60,419 nt of DNA, taken from assembly GCA_947476295.1 (NCBI GenBank), contig CANJQC010000015.1:1-60419 (forward strand). Reading direction: 5' to 3'. A program made the translations under genes and the position numbers. Below the pieces are notes generated by a model. The model had not been told where the DNA came from, ran no database searches, and saw only the letters and a list, made by a program, of their open reading frames with translations. This document shows, piece by piece, positions 46,846 through 56,407 of the stretch. This stretch comes from Planctomycetaceae bacterium (lineage in GTDB: Bacteria > Planctomycetota > Planctomycetia > Planctomycetales > Planctomycetaceae). Position 1 is the first letter of the stretch. The number at the start of each line of letters is the position of its first letter.

Positions 46846-48057
46846 ATGAATGCTCCATCGACTTCGCGACTTCCTGTCGGTTTCCAGGCGTCCGGCACTA
46901 CCTGTGGCATTAAAGTCAGCGGCAAATCTGATCTGGCGTTGTTTGTTTCAGATCGTGATGCGACGGCGGCCGGGGTCTTTACCACGAACAGAGTCTGCGG
47001 AGCCCCGGTGATTGTGTCAAAGCAACGCGTGCCATCGACTGTCGCGCGAGCGGTAATTATTAACTCTGGCAACTCGAATGCAGCGACCGGCGAGCCGGGG
47101 ATTCAAGACGCACAGCAGATGACTGCCGTTGTGGCCGAACAAATTGGTTGCGATGCAAAATCAGTCTTTGTATGTTCGACGGGAGTGATCGGCGTGCCGT
47201 TGCCGATGGCCGCGATCCTTAATGGAATCCCCCACAGCGTAAAAGCACTGGGCACATCAGACAAGCATCTTTTAGATGCCGCAACGGCGATGATGACGAC
47301 AGACACGTTTCCAAAGCTGACGTCTTTGGATGTCGCCCTGGCCAGTGGCACAGTGCGAGTTTCCGGCGTATGCAAAGGTGCGGCGATGATTGCTCCGAAC
47401 ATGGCTACGATGCTGTCGGTCTTGATGACGGATGCTCAACTGACCGCAGAGCAATCCGATTCAGCACTGCGATTTGGTGTCGATCGCACTTTCAACTGCA
47501 TCAGTGTCGATGGTCACATGAGTACCAGCGATACGGTGTTGTTACTGGCGAACGGAGCGGTTGGCGGATCACTTTCGGACGATGATTTCGTCAGAGTTCG
47601 CGATGCCATTCAACAGGTCTGCCAGAAACTGGCAACGGACATCATCCGTGATGCTGAAGGTGCGGATCACTTTATCACGATCGACGTTTCTGGCCTAGAA
47701 ACTCGGGAAGCCGCTTGCCGGGTGGCCAAAGAGATCGCCGACAGCGCATTGGTGAAAACAGCGATCACCGGCGGCGACCCGAACTGGGGCCGCATTGTCT
47801 CAGCAGCCGGCTACGCAAACGTTGATTTCGATACGGCTTTCGTTTCGCTGCACATCAATGGCACAGAAGTCTACTGCGCTGGTACCCCTGTTCCATTCGA
47901 TACTGGCGCCCTTTCAACGCAGCTCAAATCCCACCGTGACGTCCATCTGGCACTCTCCGTCTCCGGTGGCCCCTGTTCAGGCAAACAAGCTGTCCGCTTC
48001 TGGACGTCCGACCTGACGCAGGAATACGTACGGCTGAATTCTGAGTACACGACTTAG
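46846..48057 (+). CDS. argJ: Glutamate N-acetyltransferase/amino-acid acetyltransferase
   Basis: 403 residues from ATG 46846; TTG 46840 in the same frame is less likely. ArgJ transfers the acetyl group from acetylornithine to glutamate in the cyclic arginine pathway. It is made as a precursor that cleaves itself before a Thr; here the motif is KGAAMIAPNMATML with the nucleophile T188. Other blocks are SGNSNAATGEPG, CSTGVIGVPLP, TTDTFPK, FNCISVDGHMSTSDTVLLLANG and ITGGDPNWGRIVSAAGYA. Length and motifs are normal, so it should be active in the cytoplasm. No other arg genes are adjacent. Confidence 0.95.
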   Translation: MNAPSTSRLPVGFQASGTTCGIKVSGKSDLALFVSDRDATAAGVFTTNRVCGAPVIVSKQRVPSTVARAVIINSGNSNAATGEPGIQDAQQMTAVVAEQIGCDAKSVFVCSTGVIGVPLPMAAILNGIPHSVKALGTSDKHLLDAATAMMTTDTFPKLTSLDVALASGTVRVSGVCKGAAMIAPNMATMLSVLMTDAQLTAEQSDSALRFGVDRTFNCISVDGHMSTSDTVLLLANGAVGGSLSDDDFVRVRDAIQQVCQKLATDIIRDAEGADHFITIDVSGLETREAACRVAKEIADSALVKTAITGGDPNWGRIVSAAGYANVDFDTAFVSLHINGTEVYCAGTPVPFDTGALSTQLKSHRDVHLALSVSGGPCSGKQAVRFWTSDLTQEYVRLNSEYTT

Positions 48058-48110
48058 AAACGGCGTATCAACGTTATAATGTAAAGAAGGTAAATCAATA
48101 AAAGTTCAAT

Positions 48111-49730
48111 ATGCTTCATCTTTCATGGATTTCGATCGGCTCTTTCTCCGCCGCATTGTTGCTGTCTTCAATGATGGTGGATCACGGAACGGCTGAAGGT
48201 CGTCTGGATGGCCCGGGTCTGACAATCGATGAATCCTTCAACATCCAACAGGGTGTGTATCTTGTTGACGCATTAACGCAGCATGGACCGCTGATTTTTT
48301 CGCCGTCTGGAGCACGGGAAGTTTTCGGCTCCCAAAATTATCTTCCCGATCATCCACCCCTCGGCCGAGTGGGGCTTGGCGTCGCGCACTATTTGACGTC
48401 CTGGTGCATCACTGGATCGGAATCGACAGACTACAACGTTCCGGCTGCCAGGCTGGGATCCTGCTGCGCATTTGCGATCACGGTGCTGCTGCTTACAGAA
48501 TTCTGTCAGCGGCGATATGGCTGGGCAACAGCTGTGTGCGCCACCATTTTGATGATCAGCACACCAAGTCTGCTTGGGCATGCGAGACTTGCGGCTTTGG
48601 AATCTGCCACCAATCTTGCGTGGGTTGCGGCGTTGTTGCCGTTGTTGGCATGGTGGACTGAATCTCGCCCTCCGACTGTTTTGCAAGCATGCATCTCGGG
48701 GCTGTTCTGGGGACTGCTTCTGTTGACAAAAGTGCAAGGAATTTTGCTTCCGCCAATTGTCTTGCTGTGGGCCGTCTGGCAATATCGTGAGCAGAGCATA
48801 AGACCTCTTGTTTGCTGGTCTGTTTGCGGAGTCGTTGTGTTTTTTGTTGCATGGCCGTGGCTATGGCTGGATCCGTTTCACAACCTGCAGCAGTACCTTG
48901 GTCGCACATCGGTTCGTCTGACACTCTACTGCTGGTATTTCGGCGAACGCTATGCCGATAAACAGGTGCCGTGGCACTATCCGTTTGTAATTACGCTTTT
49001 CACACTGCCTGTTGGCGTGATTCTTTGTCTGCTCACACGCATTAAACTGAAGCGACTGGATTCGACTGATCAATTACTGTTGCTGAGCATCGCGGTTCCG
49101 CTTCTGGTATTCGCATTACCCGGAACACCCGTCTATGATGGCAATCGACTTTTTCTGATTGTGATGCCCTCGATTGTTTTATTTTCCGCTCGAGCTTTCT
49201 CCGGGTTCAACGACTCGACAAAACGATCGGACTATCCGTCCCCTGAACCAATCTCACGAGCCGTCGTACGCTGGCAGGCGGCAGTGCTTGGCCTGATGGC
49301 GATTCAGCCATTCGGCTCACCAGTCTTTTCGCCGTACGCCATTTCTCAATATGGTCCCCTGGCGGGCGGCAGCAACGGAGCGGCGTGGCTGGGGATGGAA
49401 TCCAGTTACTGGTCCGATGGCCTGAACGGCAGTTTCTGGGAACAGGTTCCGGAGAACTCAACGGTTTATGTCGCACCGGTCAGCCATCAGTTTCAACTGC
49501 AGGACATTATGTCACTGGTGCCGATTGTCCAGCAGCGAAAAATCCAACTGGTGCCGTATAAATACGATCCAGACAAACAGAAGGGCCTGCTGCTATTCAT
49601 TCATCGACTGGCGGATCTGCGACCAGAACTCCGGATCGTTCCGCCAGGAGCCACGGTGGTCGCTGAGTCCCGTTTAGACCACGTCATATTGGCACGACTG
49701 ATTGACACAACTAACGTTGAAAGCCCATAA
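48111..49730 (+). CDS. GT39/ArnT-like membrane glycosyltransferase
   Basis: 539 residues. About ten to eleven transmembrane helices fit a GT-C fold. After the first helix comes LTIDESFNIQQGVYLVD, in which D-E matches the catalytic acidic loop of protein O-mannosyltransferases and ArnT. YLPDHPPLGRVGL gives the conserved HPPL motif. Later helices include VCGVVVFFVAWPWLWLDPFH and FALPGTPVYDGNRLFLIVMP, followed by a periplasmic C-terminal part of about 120 residues. Such enzymes move a sugar from a polyprenyl phosphate to protein or lipid on the outer side of the membrane. It lies 53 bp after argJ on the same strand, without evident functional connection. Confidence 0.8.
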   Translation: MLHLSWISIGSFSAALLLSSMMVDHGTAEGRLDGPGLTIDESFNIQQGVYLVDALTQHGPLIFSPSGAREVFGSQNYLPDHPPLGRVGLGVAHYLTSWCITGSESTDYNVPAARLGSCCAFAITVLLLTEFCQRRYGWATAVCATILMISTPSLLGHARLAALESATNLAWVAALLPLLAWWTESRPPTVLQACISGLFWGLLLLTKVQGILLPPIVLLWAVWQYREQSIRPLVCWSVCGVVVFFVAWPWLWLDPFHNLQQYLGRTSVRLTLYCWYFGERYADKQVPWHYPFVITLFTLPVGVILCLLTRIKLKRLDSTDQLLLLSIAVPLLVFALPGTPVYDGNRLFLIVMPSIVLFSARAFSGFNDSTKRSDYPSPEPISRAVVRWQAAVLGLMAIQPFGSPVFSPYAISQYGPLAGGSNGAAWLGMESSYWSDGLNGSFWEQVPENSTVYVAPVSHQFQLQDIMSLVPIVQQRKIQLVPYKYDPDKQKGLLLFIHRLADLRPELRIVPPGATVVAESRLDHVILARLIDTTNVESP

Positions 49731-49751
49731 ACCACGGTCTTGCGTGGGATC

Positions 49752-49863
49752 GACATTCATGTCCGTCGCATGGCAATAACACGGGGTCGAGACGAGGGTT
49801 ACTATGCTGCAGAAATCCTGGGGCAGTAGGCCGCTTTTGGGTGAAGTCTCGGACATGAATGTC
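49752..49863. repeat. Inverted repeat GACATTCATGTCCG
   Basis: Two perfect 14-base inverted arms (49752-49765 and 49850-49863) enclose 84 bp between the convergent GT39-like and tyrS genes. The arm is itself partly palindromic. It may be a dispersed miniature element or a shared terminator region. Confidence 0.65.
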
Positions 49864-49898
49864 TAAGCTACGGGAATCGCAGCGTTGCGACCGTGCAT

Positions 49899-51125
49899 TC
49901 AGGCAAGTTTCACGCGGCAGTATTTTTTCTTGCCAGCCCAGACAAGCATGCCGTCAGTGACCGTGATTTGTTGATCGTGAGCAGTGATCGCAGTTTTTTC
50001 TTCACCGAGCTTTGCACCGCCGCCCTGGATGAGGCGTCTGGCTTCGCCGTTGCTGGTGCAAAAGTTCAGGGCAGTGAAAAGTTTCACCGCAGTGATGGTG
50101 CGGTCGGCCAGTAGTCTGGCATCGAGTATTACGTTGGGAATGTCGGTGGGCAATGCTTCGCCGCCTATTTCGGCCTGCCAGCGGGCGGCTGCAGCGTCAG
50201 CGTCTTCTGCGGAGTGGTACTGCGCAATAACGAGTTTCGCGAGCGTCACCTTGGCTGCTTTCAGATGTCCGGCAAGAAGGCGATCGACATCGTCCAGAGG
50301 CACCTCAGTCAGCAACTCGAAGTACATCTTCATGACATTGTCAGGCAACTGCATGAATTTTTTCATCATGTCATACGGCGATTCACTTATGCCGATGTAG
50401 TTGCCGAGACTCTTGCCCATGCGACGGACTCCGTCGAGCCCCACTAAAATCGGCGACATTACAGCGATCTGCTGAGTGAGATTTTCCTGAGCCTGCAGGT
50501 CACGAGCCAGCATGAAACTGTAGAGTTGTTCCGTACCGCCCAGTTCCACGTCCGAACGAATTTGGACGCTGTCCCATGCCTGCATGACGGGATACAGACA
50601 TTCGTGGAGGAAGATGGGTTTCTCTTGGCGGTAACGCTTGGCGAAGTCTTCTCGCGTCAGCAACTGAGCGACGGTGACTCGCCCGCAAAGCGACAGGACA
50701 TTCGCGAACGACATTTTGCCGAACCAGTCGCCGTTGCGATGCACTTCAGCGCGGGACATATCGACGACTTTGCCAACCTGAGTCAGATACGTCGTGGCGT
50801 TGGTTTCGACTTCCGCTTCGGTCAACTGTTTGCTGCGCGCTTCATCGCGTCCACTGGGATCTCCGACCAGAGCCGTGTAGTTGCCGATGATGATGACGGC
50901 CTGATGTCCCAGCTCCTGAAACTGCCTCATCTTTCGAAGCGGCACGGTGTGGCCAAGATGAACGTCGATACCAGTCGGGTCGATCCCGTACTTGATTCGC
51001 AGCGGTGTGCCCGCATCTTGGCTGTGTTGCAGTTTCTTGCGGAGTTCTTCCTGAGGCACGATTTTTTCAATGCCACGCATGATGATTCGAAGCTGTTCTT
51101 CAACGGGTAGAAAAGTCATGGACAT
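49899..51125 (-). CDS. tyrS: Tyrosyl-tRNA synthetase
   Basis: 408 residues from ATG 51125; ATG 51119 is also possible. Class I synthetase charging tRNA-Tyr. It carries the HIGH-type site HLGH (56-59) after KYGIDPTGIDV, the motif QIRSDVELGGTEQLYSFMLA, and the KMSKS-type loop as RRMGKS (234-239), which departs from the usual KMSKS. A C-terminal S4-like RNA-binding domain ends the protein (SNGEARRLIQGGGAKLGEEK). Length is that of the longer TyrZ-like branch. It is monocistronic by appearance, convergent with the GT39-like gene. Confidence 0.93.
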   Translation of the reverse strand: MSMTFLPVEEQLRIIMRGIEKIVPQEELRKKLQHSQDAGTPLRIKYGIDPTGIDVHLGHTVPLRKMRQFQELGHQAVIIIGNYTALVGDPSGRDEARSKQLTEAEVETNATTYLTQVGKVVDMSRAEVHRNGDWFGKMSFANVLSLCGRVTVAQLLTREDFAKRYRQEKPIFLHECLYPVMQAWDSVQIRSDVELGGTEQLYSFMLARDLQAQENLTQQIAVMSPILVGLDGVRRMGKSLGNYIGISESPYDMMKKFMQLPDNVMKMYFELLTEVPLDDVDRLLAGHLKAAKVTLAKLVIAQYHSAEDADAAAARWQAEIGGEALPTDIPNVILDARLLADRTITAVKLFTALNFCTSNGEARRLIQGGGAKLGEEKTAITAHDQQITVTDGMLVWAGKKKYCRVKLA

Positions 51126-51332
51126 CAGTCAGTCGTCGAAAGCAGGGGAAACCTGAACACACAGCATCGCGAATTTGATGCCGCAACGGTGGAAGCGTAG
51201 TGCCAACGGATGCCGATGTCCAAACAGCAGTCGCTTTAAGCCCGGAGAGCGGTATGGGATCAGCCCATCGGTGCAAATGCCAGCCATGGGCGGTCATGCA
51301 TGAACAACACCAAAAGGCCGGCGCCTCTCCGC

Positions 51333-52811
51333 TTATCGCGATGAAATTACGTCGATTTGAGAACCGACTGGGACATTGGGCCACAGGCGACCGACTTGCT
51401 CGATTCGGACAGCTGCCAGCGTGTCGCCGGAATTTCCGGTCAAGTCAGCAACCATCGGAATATCGACAACCTGGCCTCGGAATTCTTCGTTGCCTGGAAA
51501 TCGCAGTTCGACTTCCTGCCCCGGTCGCATTTCGTGGACTCGTCGCGTCGGCAGGTACGCTGTGATATAACGTCGATCGTTGTGCAGAATACGGAGCATG
51601 ACTTCACCGGCCTGCATATCGTCACCTTCTCGATAACGCACCTGCCCCACCGTGCCGTACACCGGAGAAATGACGTTGACTTCACGACTGACAGACCTCA
51701 TAGACTCCAATTGTTTAGTGGCATCCGAGTAGTGAGCTTTTAGCGTCGTCGCGCCAACGGCTTCGTTGACTGTGACTGGCAATGACGAGCGGACGGCTTC
51801 CAGGCGTGACTGTTCTGATCGCAGAGTCTGAAGTTCTGGATCATCTGTGGAAATCGTTACGGAATCCGATACGACAGAATTGCATGGCCGTTGCGCGGTG
51901 CGAACGAGTTCCTGAACGGCAGGAACGTACGCTGGTTCGGGCACGGGCGACGACTTGCCACTCGCTCCACTGAAGAAAATGATTCCACCAGCAAGACTGC
52001 TTGAGGCGGAGTTTAACTGTGGTGCGTTGCTGGAAGAAACGCTGAGTACCGGCATACCATTCTGCGTGCGAATCGGCTTGGCGTGGGGAACGCTCCTAGC
52101 AGTCGTGACGTCCCGTTCCTTTACGGCCACACGCTGACGTACGCTGGAAAGTTCTCGATCCAGGTCACGAATCCGCCATTCCAGTTCAATCGCCGCCTGA
52201 GCTTCGATGCGTTTGAGTTCTCTTTCAATGTCGCGAACAAGGCATACCTGCTCTTCGATAGACGCTAGGTGTTCAAGTTTTTCCAGTGTTACTAAGGGCT
52301 GACCGGAGAAAATTTCTTCACCGGCTTTGATCTGAATACCCGTCAGCCTTGACGCTGCGGGCACACGGATCGCTGTAATGTCGGCGGAAAGTATTCCGGT
52401 CAACGGCTGATTGCGATGGCGTCCCAGCAGATATACGGTGAAAAATCCAATCAGTAGCGCACAGATCAGCAGCGTCGTGGTGCGCAGGGCTGACGCGGGA
52501 AGCGTAAACGATTGGCGAGGTGCCGCGATGCGACAGAGACTTTTCGCCTGTTCGGTCCAGTCCTCATCAATAATGCGTCCGACACCGATTTGCAGTTCTT
52601 CGGCGATTGCAGACATTTCACGATGACGCCACAGGGCAATCTGACCCCAGAAATAGATGCCCAACTGATTCAGCAAAACTGCTTCCCGCGTACGCACGCC
52701 ATCAATCCGAGTCAGGTCGTCAGAGAATTCCGGACCGATGTCGAAGACAACTCCGAAACGTCGGTCCATGTGATGTCCGCGTGGCAATGTGGCAATGATC
52801 GGCGATTCCAT
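51333..52811 (-). CDS. HlyD-type membrane-fusion protein with N-terminal HhH-like domain
   Basis: 492 residues. Residues 31-85 (FSDDLTRIDGVRTREAVLLN through FWGQIALWRHREMSAIAEEL) resemble a helix-hairpin-helix module of the DUF4332 type and would be cytoplasmic. One transmembrane helix follows (TTTLLICALLIGFFTVYLLG, 111-130). The rest is HlyD-like: a split lipoyl/barrel-sandwich domain (LTGIQIKAGEEIFSGQPLVT and later VNVISPVYGTVGQVRYREGD), a coiled-coil hairpin at about 175-235, an unusual Ser/Pro-rich insert at about 240-300, and a C-terminal beta-barrel (RRVHEMRPGQEVELRFPG). No ABC transporter or outer-membrane partner is adjacent. An adaptor in export or polymer secretion is inferred. Confidence 0.8.
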   Translation of the reverse strand: MESPIIATLPRGHHMDRRFGVVFDIGPEFSDDLTRIDGVRTREAVLLNQLGIYFWGQIALWRHREMSAIAEELQIGVGRIIDEDWTEQAKSLCRIAAPRQSFTLPASALRTTTLLICALLIGFFTVYLLGRHRNQPLTGILSADITAIRVPAASRLTGIQIKAGEEIFSGQPLVTLEKLEHLASIEEQVCLVRDIERELKRIEAQAAIELEWRIRDLDRELSSVRQRVAVKERDVTTARSVPHAKPIRTQNGMPVLSVSSSNAPQLNSASSSLAGGIIFFSGASGKSSPVPEPAYVPAVQELVRTAQRPCNSVVSDSVTISTDDPELQTLRSEQSRLEAVRSSLPVTVNEAVGATTLKAHYSDATKQLESMRSVSREVNVISPVYGTVGQVRYREGDDMQAGEVMLRILHNDRRYITAYLPTRRVHEMRPGQEVELRFPGNEEFRGQVVDIPMVADLTGNSGDTLAAVRIEQVGRLWPNVPVGSQIDVISSR

Positions 52812-53442
52812 AGGTCAATCCATCAGGAACATCCGAGAAGCATTTAACGGCGTCAGGCAAGTGACAACCGCGAAGCACTTCGTGAACGTAGGACCGCCAG
52901 ACGAGCGTATGACCATACCGGTCTTATTCCGTTGCGAAGTCTGACTCCTCTGTTTTCGGCCTTGTGATTATGAATCGTTGACAAAATCCACGAATCCGTT
53001 CAACTGAGTAAGACTAAAACGATTGATGTAGCGATCGGTTGCAGTAGAACTCTGACCGGCGGTCTGCAATGATTGTCACGATTCTGAGTCAATCGAATTC
53101 CCCCTAAACAGACATTTGAGGCCATTTTTCTGCGGACAAGAGTTGAACACTACTCGCCATGCTGCGCACAATCCCTAATATGCCGATCCTAAAGAGCAGC
53201 AGATACTGCCGGAGTTCATATCCGATGTGGCACTGCCTAGAATACGCAGGGCGAATGTCGTGGTCACCGATTGACTGCGATGGGCCTTGGCGAATGAAAA
53301 GTCGCCTGGCATGGTCAGCGTGCCGTTACCCTCAAGACTTCCCCGTTTTTTTGCGGGCATTTCGGACGGCACGCGGAGCGTGCCTGATACTTCTAGTCAG
53401 ACAGATCCGCAGAGTAAACCAAGACTATCAGACGAGATTTTT
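52812..53442. other. Divergent intergenic region, no gene seen
   Basis: 631 bp between the divergent HlyD-like and DUF255 genes. All frames here are short or lack protein character. The plus-strand frame that runs into the DUF255 gene is open from 53287, but its first 52 codons cross a hairpin and lack a leader. A small perfect hairpin GGCACGC-GGA-GCGTGCC sits at 53368-53384. Promoters for both genes must lie here, but I could not place them. Confidence 0.5.
53368..53384. repeat. Short palindrome GGCACGC-GGA-GCGTGCC
   Basis: A perfect 7-bp stem with a 3-base loop, 59 bp before the DUF255 start. It resembles short dispersed palindromes of planctomycete intergenic DNA. It could also be a regulatory hairpin in the mRNA leader. 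Confidence 0.5.
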
Positions 53443-56253
53443 ATGCATTCAATCCGGTTTGTCGTCCCGGCGACGGCAGTCATAATGGTGTGTACGTTTG
53501 GGTCGTTGTGTAGTTCATTCACCGGCGTGGTGAACTCAGTTCACGCAGCTGTTGCAGTCGAAGGTAATTCGACCACTCCAGCGACGACGGAGGAATCCGT
53601 GACCAATACTTCGGTTCAAGGTGATAACGGTCAGACTGCGAAGGCAATGGAGTCCGGGCCGACAAACCGCTTGGCGCGTGAATCGAGCCCGTACCTTCTG
53701 CTGCACGCTCATAATCCCGTGGACTGGTATCCGTGGGGACCGGAAGCGTTTGAAAAAGCCCGCACGGAAGGCAAGCCGGTGTTTCTGTCCGTGGGCTACA
53801 GCAGTTGCTACTGGTGTCATGTGATGGAACGGCAGGTTTTTTCGAACCAGAAAATCGCCGACTATATGAACGAGCACTTTATCTGCGTCAAAGTGGATCG
53901 TGAAGAACGTCCGGACATCGATGACATCTACATGACCAGCCTCATCGTGTATCAGCAGGCGACGGGTGCGGGCGGTGGAGGCGGTTGGCCGTTGTCAATG
54001 TTTTTGACACCGGAGGGAGATCCGATTGCTGGCGCAACCTATCTGCCGCCAGAAGATTCTCCGGATGGACGCACCGGATTTCTGACGGTCGCCAGTCGCA
54101 TTATGGAACTCTGGACAGACAAGCAGGAGACTCTCTCCGGTTCCGCTGCCATGATCGCTCGCGAAGTTCGTCGTCTCTCTGGCCCGATGATACTGGCGGA
54201 ACCTAAGGAACTCACACGCGAACTGCTGGAAGCAGTCGTGGCGGGTATCGAAGGCCGTTACGATCCCGAATATGGTGGCGTCGATTTCAATCAACGCAGG
54301 CCGGACGGTCCACGATTTCCAAACGTGCCGCGATTGCAGTTTCTGCTGGCACTGCACGCAGAAAATCCGCGACCGGAAATCCTGAAGATCGTCGATCATA
54401 CGCTCACTGCAATGGCGAAGGGCGGTATCCGCGATCATCTGGGCGGCGGCTTTCATCGCTATAGTACCGACCGCCGCTGGAACGTGCCTCACTTCGAAAA
54501 AATGCTCTACGATCAGGCGCAATTACTGGAGGCCTATGCTCAGGCCGCACTGCTGACTGACAATCCTTTGTACCGGCAGGTGATCGAAGAACTGGTGGTG
54601 TTCATCGAACGCGAAATGACGCTGCCGGGCGGAGGTTTCTGTTCCGCGCTGGATGCCGAGACAAATGCGATCGAGGGTGAATCATACGTCTGGACGGAAG
54701 CTCAGATTCGTGAGGCTCTGAAACCGGAAGACGCGGAATTGTTCATGACGGCTTATGGGTTTCACGAACCGCAGTCGTTTGAACACGGCCGAGTTCTGTT
54801 CCTGCCGGTCACGGTGACAGAACTCGCGGCAATACAATCGACAGACGCTGCTTCGCTTGAAGCACGCCTGGCTGACATGCGGAATCAGTTGCTGCAGATT
54901 CGTTCAAAGCGGCCGAGTCCGCTGCTGGACGATAAGGTGCTTACCGAATGGAACGCACTGATGATTCAGGGACTGGCGACGAGCGGACAATTGCCGGGTC
55001 GAGAACACGATCTGCAACTTGCGTCCAAAGCGGCCGATTTTCTACTAACACATTTGCGGGACAGCGAAGGTCATCTGCTGCGTTCGTGGCGAAACGAAAC
55101 GCCGGGTCCGCGTGGTTATCTGGACGATTATGCCTGCCTAGCGTCTGCATTGCGGACTTTGCATGTGGCCACAAAAGACGCACGCTGGCTGACAGCCGCC
55201 AATGAACTCACAACACTGCAGATTGCACAGTTCTACGACGAAGCTCAATCGACATTCTTTTTTACGGCGCACGATCACGAGAAATTGTTCGCGCGGACAA
55301 GTTCGCCATACGATTCTGTATCACCATCAGGCAACAGCATCACAATTCGCAACCTGCTGGCTCTGAGTAATGACAATCCAAAGTTTCGTGAAATTGCCGA
55401 ATCGACGCTCAGGCGATTCAGTGGCGCTCTGGATGCCGCGCCGGTTTCCTGTGCCGGGCTGGGAATGGCGTTGCAGGACTTGCTGCAATTGAAGTCAATG
55501 GAAACAACGGGAGCGACAGGTTTGCTTGATTCGGCTGTTCGGAAAACATTTCGAGTTGTAACGGTTGAACCTCAGGATGGCTGCGTCACCGCTCGGTTCG
55601 GTCGTCCGATCTTCACTTCGGTCGATGGCGAAGTCGGGCAGACGCTAAAGGAAGAAGCGCCGGAGAACACTGAATCAGAAATTGGCGAGCAACACGCATT
55701 CAAACCTGTTCTGCCGGATCCGTTGACACCGTCGCCGTTTAAGCAGGGACAGGAGAGTCCCGTCAAAGTAAAGATCTATCCGTATTTTGACAAGCTGGAA
55801 CGCGGAAGTAAGTGCCTTGTCGCGATCGAACTGACGATTGCCGATGGCTGGCACATCAATGCCAACCCAGCGAATCCGGAGTTTACAATTCCGACCGAAG
55901 TAAAGATCACAAGCAAGCAGAAGATCAGGATGACAAAGGTTAAGTATCCAAAGCATGAACTGCTGGATGTTGAAGGTCAGGATGAACCTTCGCATGTGTA
56001 CGGCGAGCGTGTCATCATCTATGCACTGCTGGAGATTGCAGCAGATGAAACAGCGGACGAAGCGGAATTGGAAGTCGAAGTGAAAGTCCAGGCATGTAAT
56101 TCCAAAACATGTGAGCCGCCTGAAACCAGGAAGTTGGTTGGAAAACGCCCCCTCGCAAATCCAGGCGACGAAATCAAACGCATCAACGAATCCAAGTTTC
56201 CGAAAGAGGGCGAAGAAAAGCAAGACGCTGAAAAAGACGTCAAAGACGAATGA
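53443..56253 (+). CDS. DUF255 thioredoxin-like protein with C-terminal DsbD-like domain
   Basis: 936 residues from ATG 53443, where a signal-like segment ([18 protein letters not shown]) begins. Residues about 75-240 are the DUF255 (YyaL/SSP411) thioredoxin-like domain: [20 protein letters not shown], the redox pair CYWC (122, 125), [14 protein letters not shown] and [15 protein letters not shown]. Residues about 260-680 are the (alpha/alpha)6-barrel part ([40 protein letters not shown]). Residues about 770-910 match the N-terminal domain of DsbD ([20 protein letters not shown], then CNSKTCEPP). Standard members end near residue 680-700, so the DsbD-like part is an added module, suggesting periplasmic thiol chemistry. 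A highly charged Lys/Glu tail ends the protein. Confidence 0.88.
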   Translation: MHSIRFVVPATAVIMVCTFGSLCSSFTGVVNSVHAAVAVEGNSTTPATTEESVTNTSVQGDNGQTAKAMESGPTNRLARESSPYLLLHAHNPVDWYPWGPEAFEKARTEGKPVFLSVGYSSCYWCHVMERQVFSNQKIADYMNEHFICVKVDREERPDIDDIYMTSLIVYQQATGAGGGGGWPLSMFLTPEGDPIAGATYLPPEDSPDGRTGFLTVASRIMELWTDKQETLSGSAAMIAREVRRLSGPMILAEPKELTRELLEAVVAGIEGRYDPEYGGVDFNQRRPDGPRFPNVPRLQFLLALHAENPRPEILKIVDHTLTAMAKGGIRDHLGGGFHRYSTDRRWNVPHFEKMLYDQAQLLEAYAQAALLTDNPLYRQVIEELVVFIEREMTLPGGGFCSALDAETNAIEGESYVWTEAQIREALKPEDAELFMTAYGFHEPQSFEHGRVLFLPVTVTELAAIQSTDAASLEARLADMRNQLLQIRSKRPSPLLDDKVLTEWNALMIQGLATSGQLPGREHDLQLASKAADFLLTHLRDSEGHLLRSWRNETPGPRGYLDDYACLASALRTLHVATKDARWLTAANELTTLQIAQFYDEAQSTFFFTAHDHEKLFARTSSPYDSVSPSGNSITIRNLLALSNDNPKFREIAESTLRRFSGALDAAPVSCAGLGMALQDLLQLKSMETTGATGLLDSAVRKTFRVVTVEPQDGCVTARFGRPIFTSVDGEVGQTLKEEAPENTESEIGEQHAFKPVLPDPLTPSPFKQGQESPVKVKIYPYFDKLERGSKCLVAIELTIADGWHINANPANPEFTIPTEVKITSKQKIRMTKVKYPKHELLDVEGQDEPSHVYGERVIIYALLEIAADETADEAELEVEVKVQACNSKTCEPPETRKLVGKRPLANPGDEIKRINESKFPKEGEEKQDAEKDVKDE

Positions 56254-56407
56254 ACGTCTGCGCCTTCTGCCACAGCGTCGTGCGCGATTATGAGAGCATT
56301 GTGGTCGATGTTCAACAGGTGTGGTCGCCTGACCAATGTGCTGCAGGTTCAGAACAAAACTCAGGTTGATCTGCACGCCGGACGGTGCCGGTCCATTCAA
56401 CGCGAAT

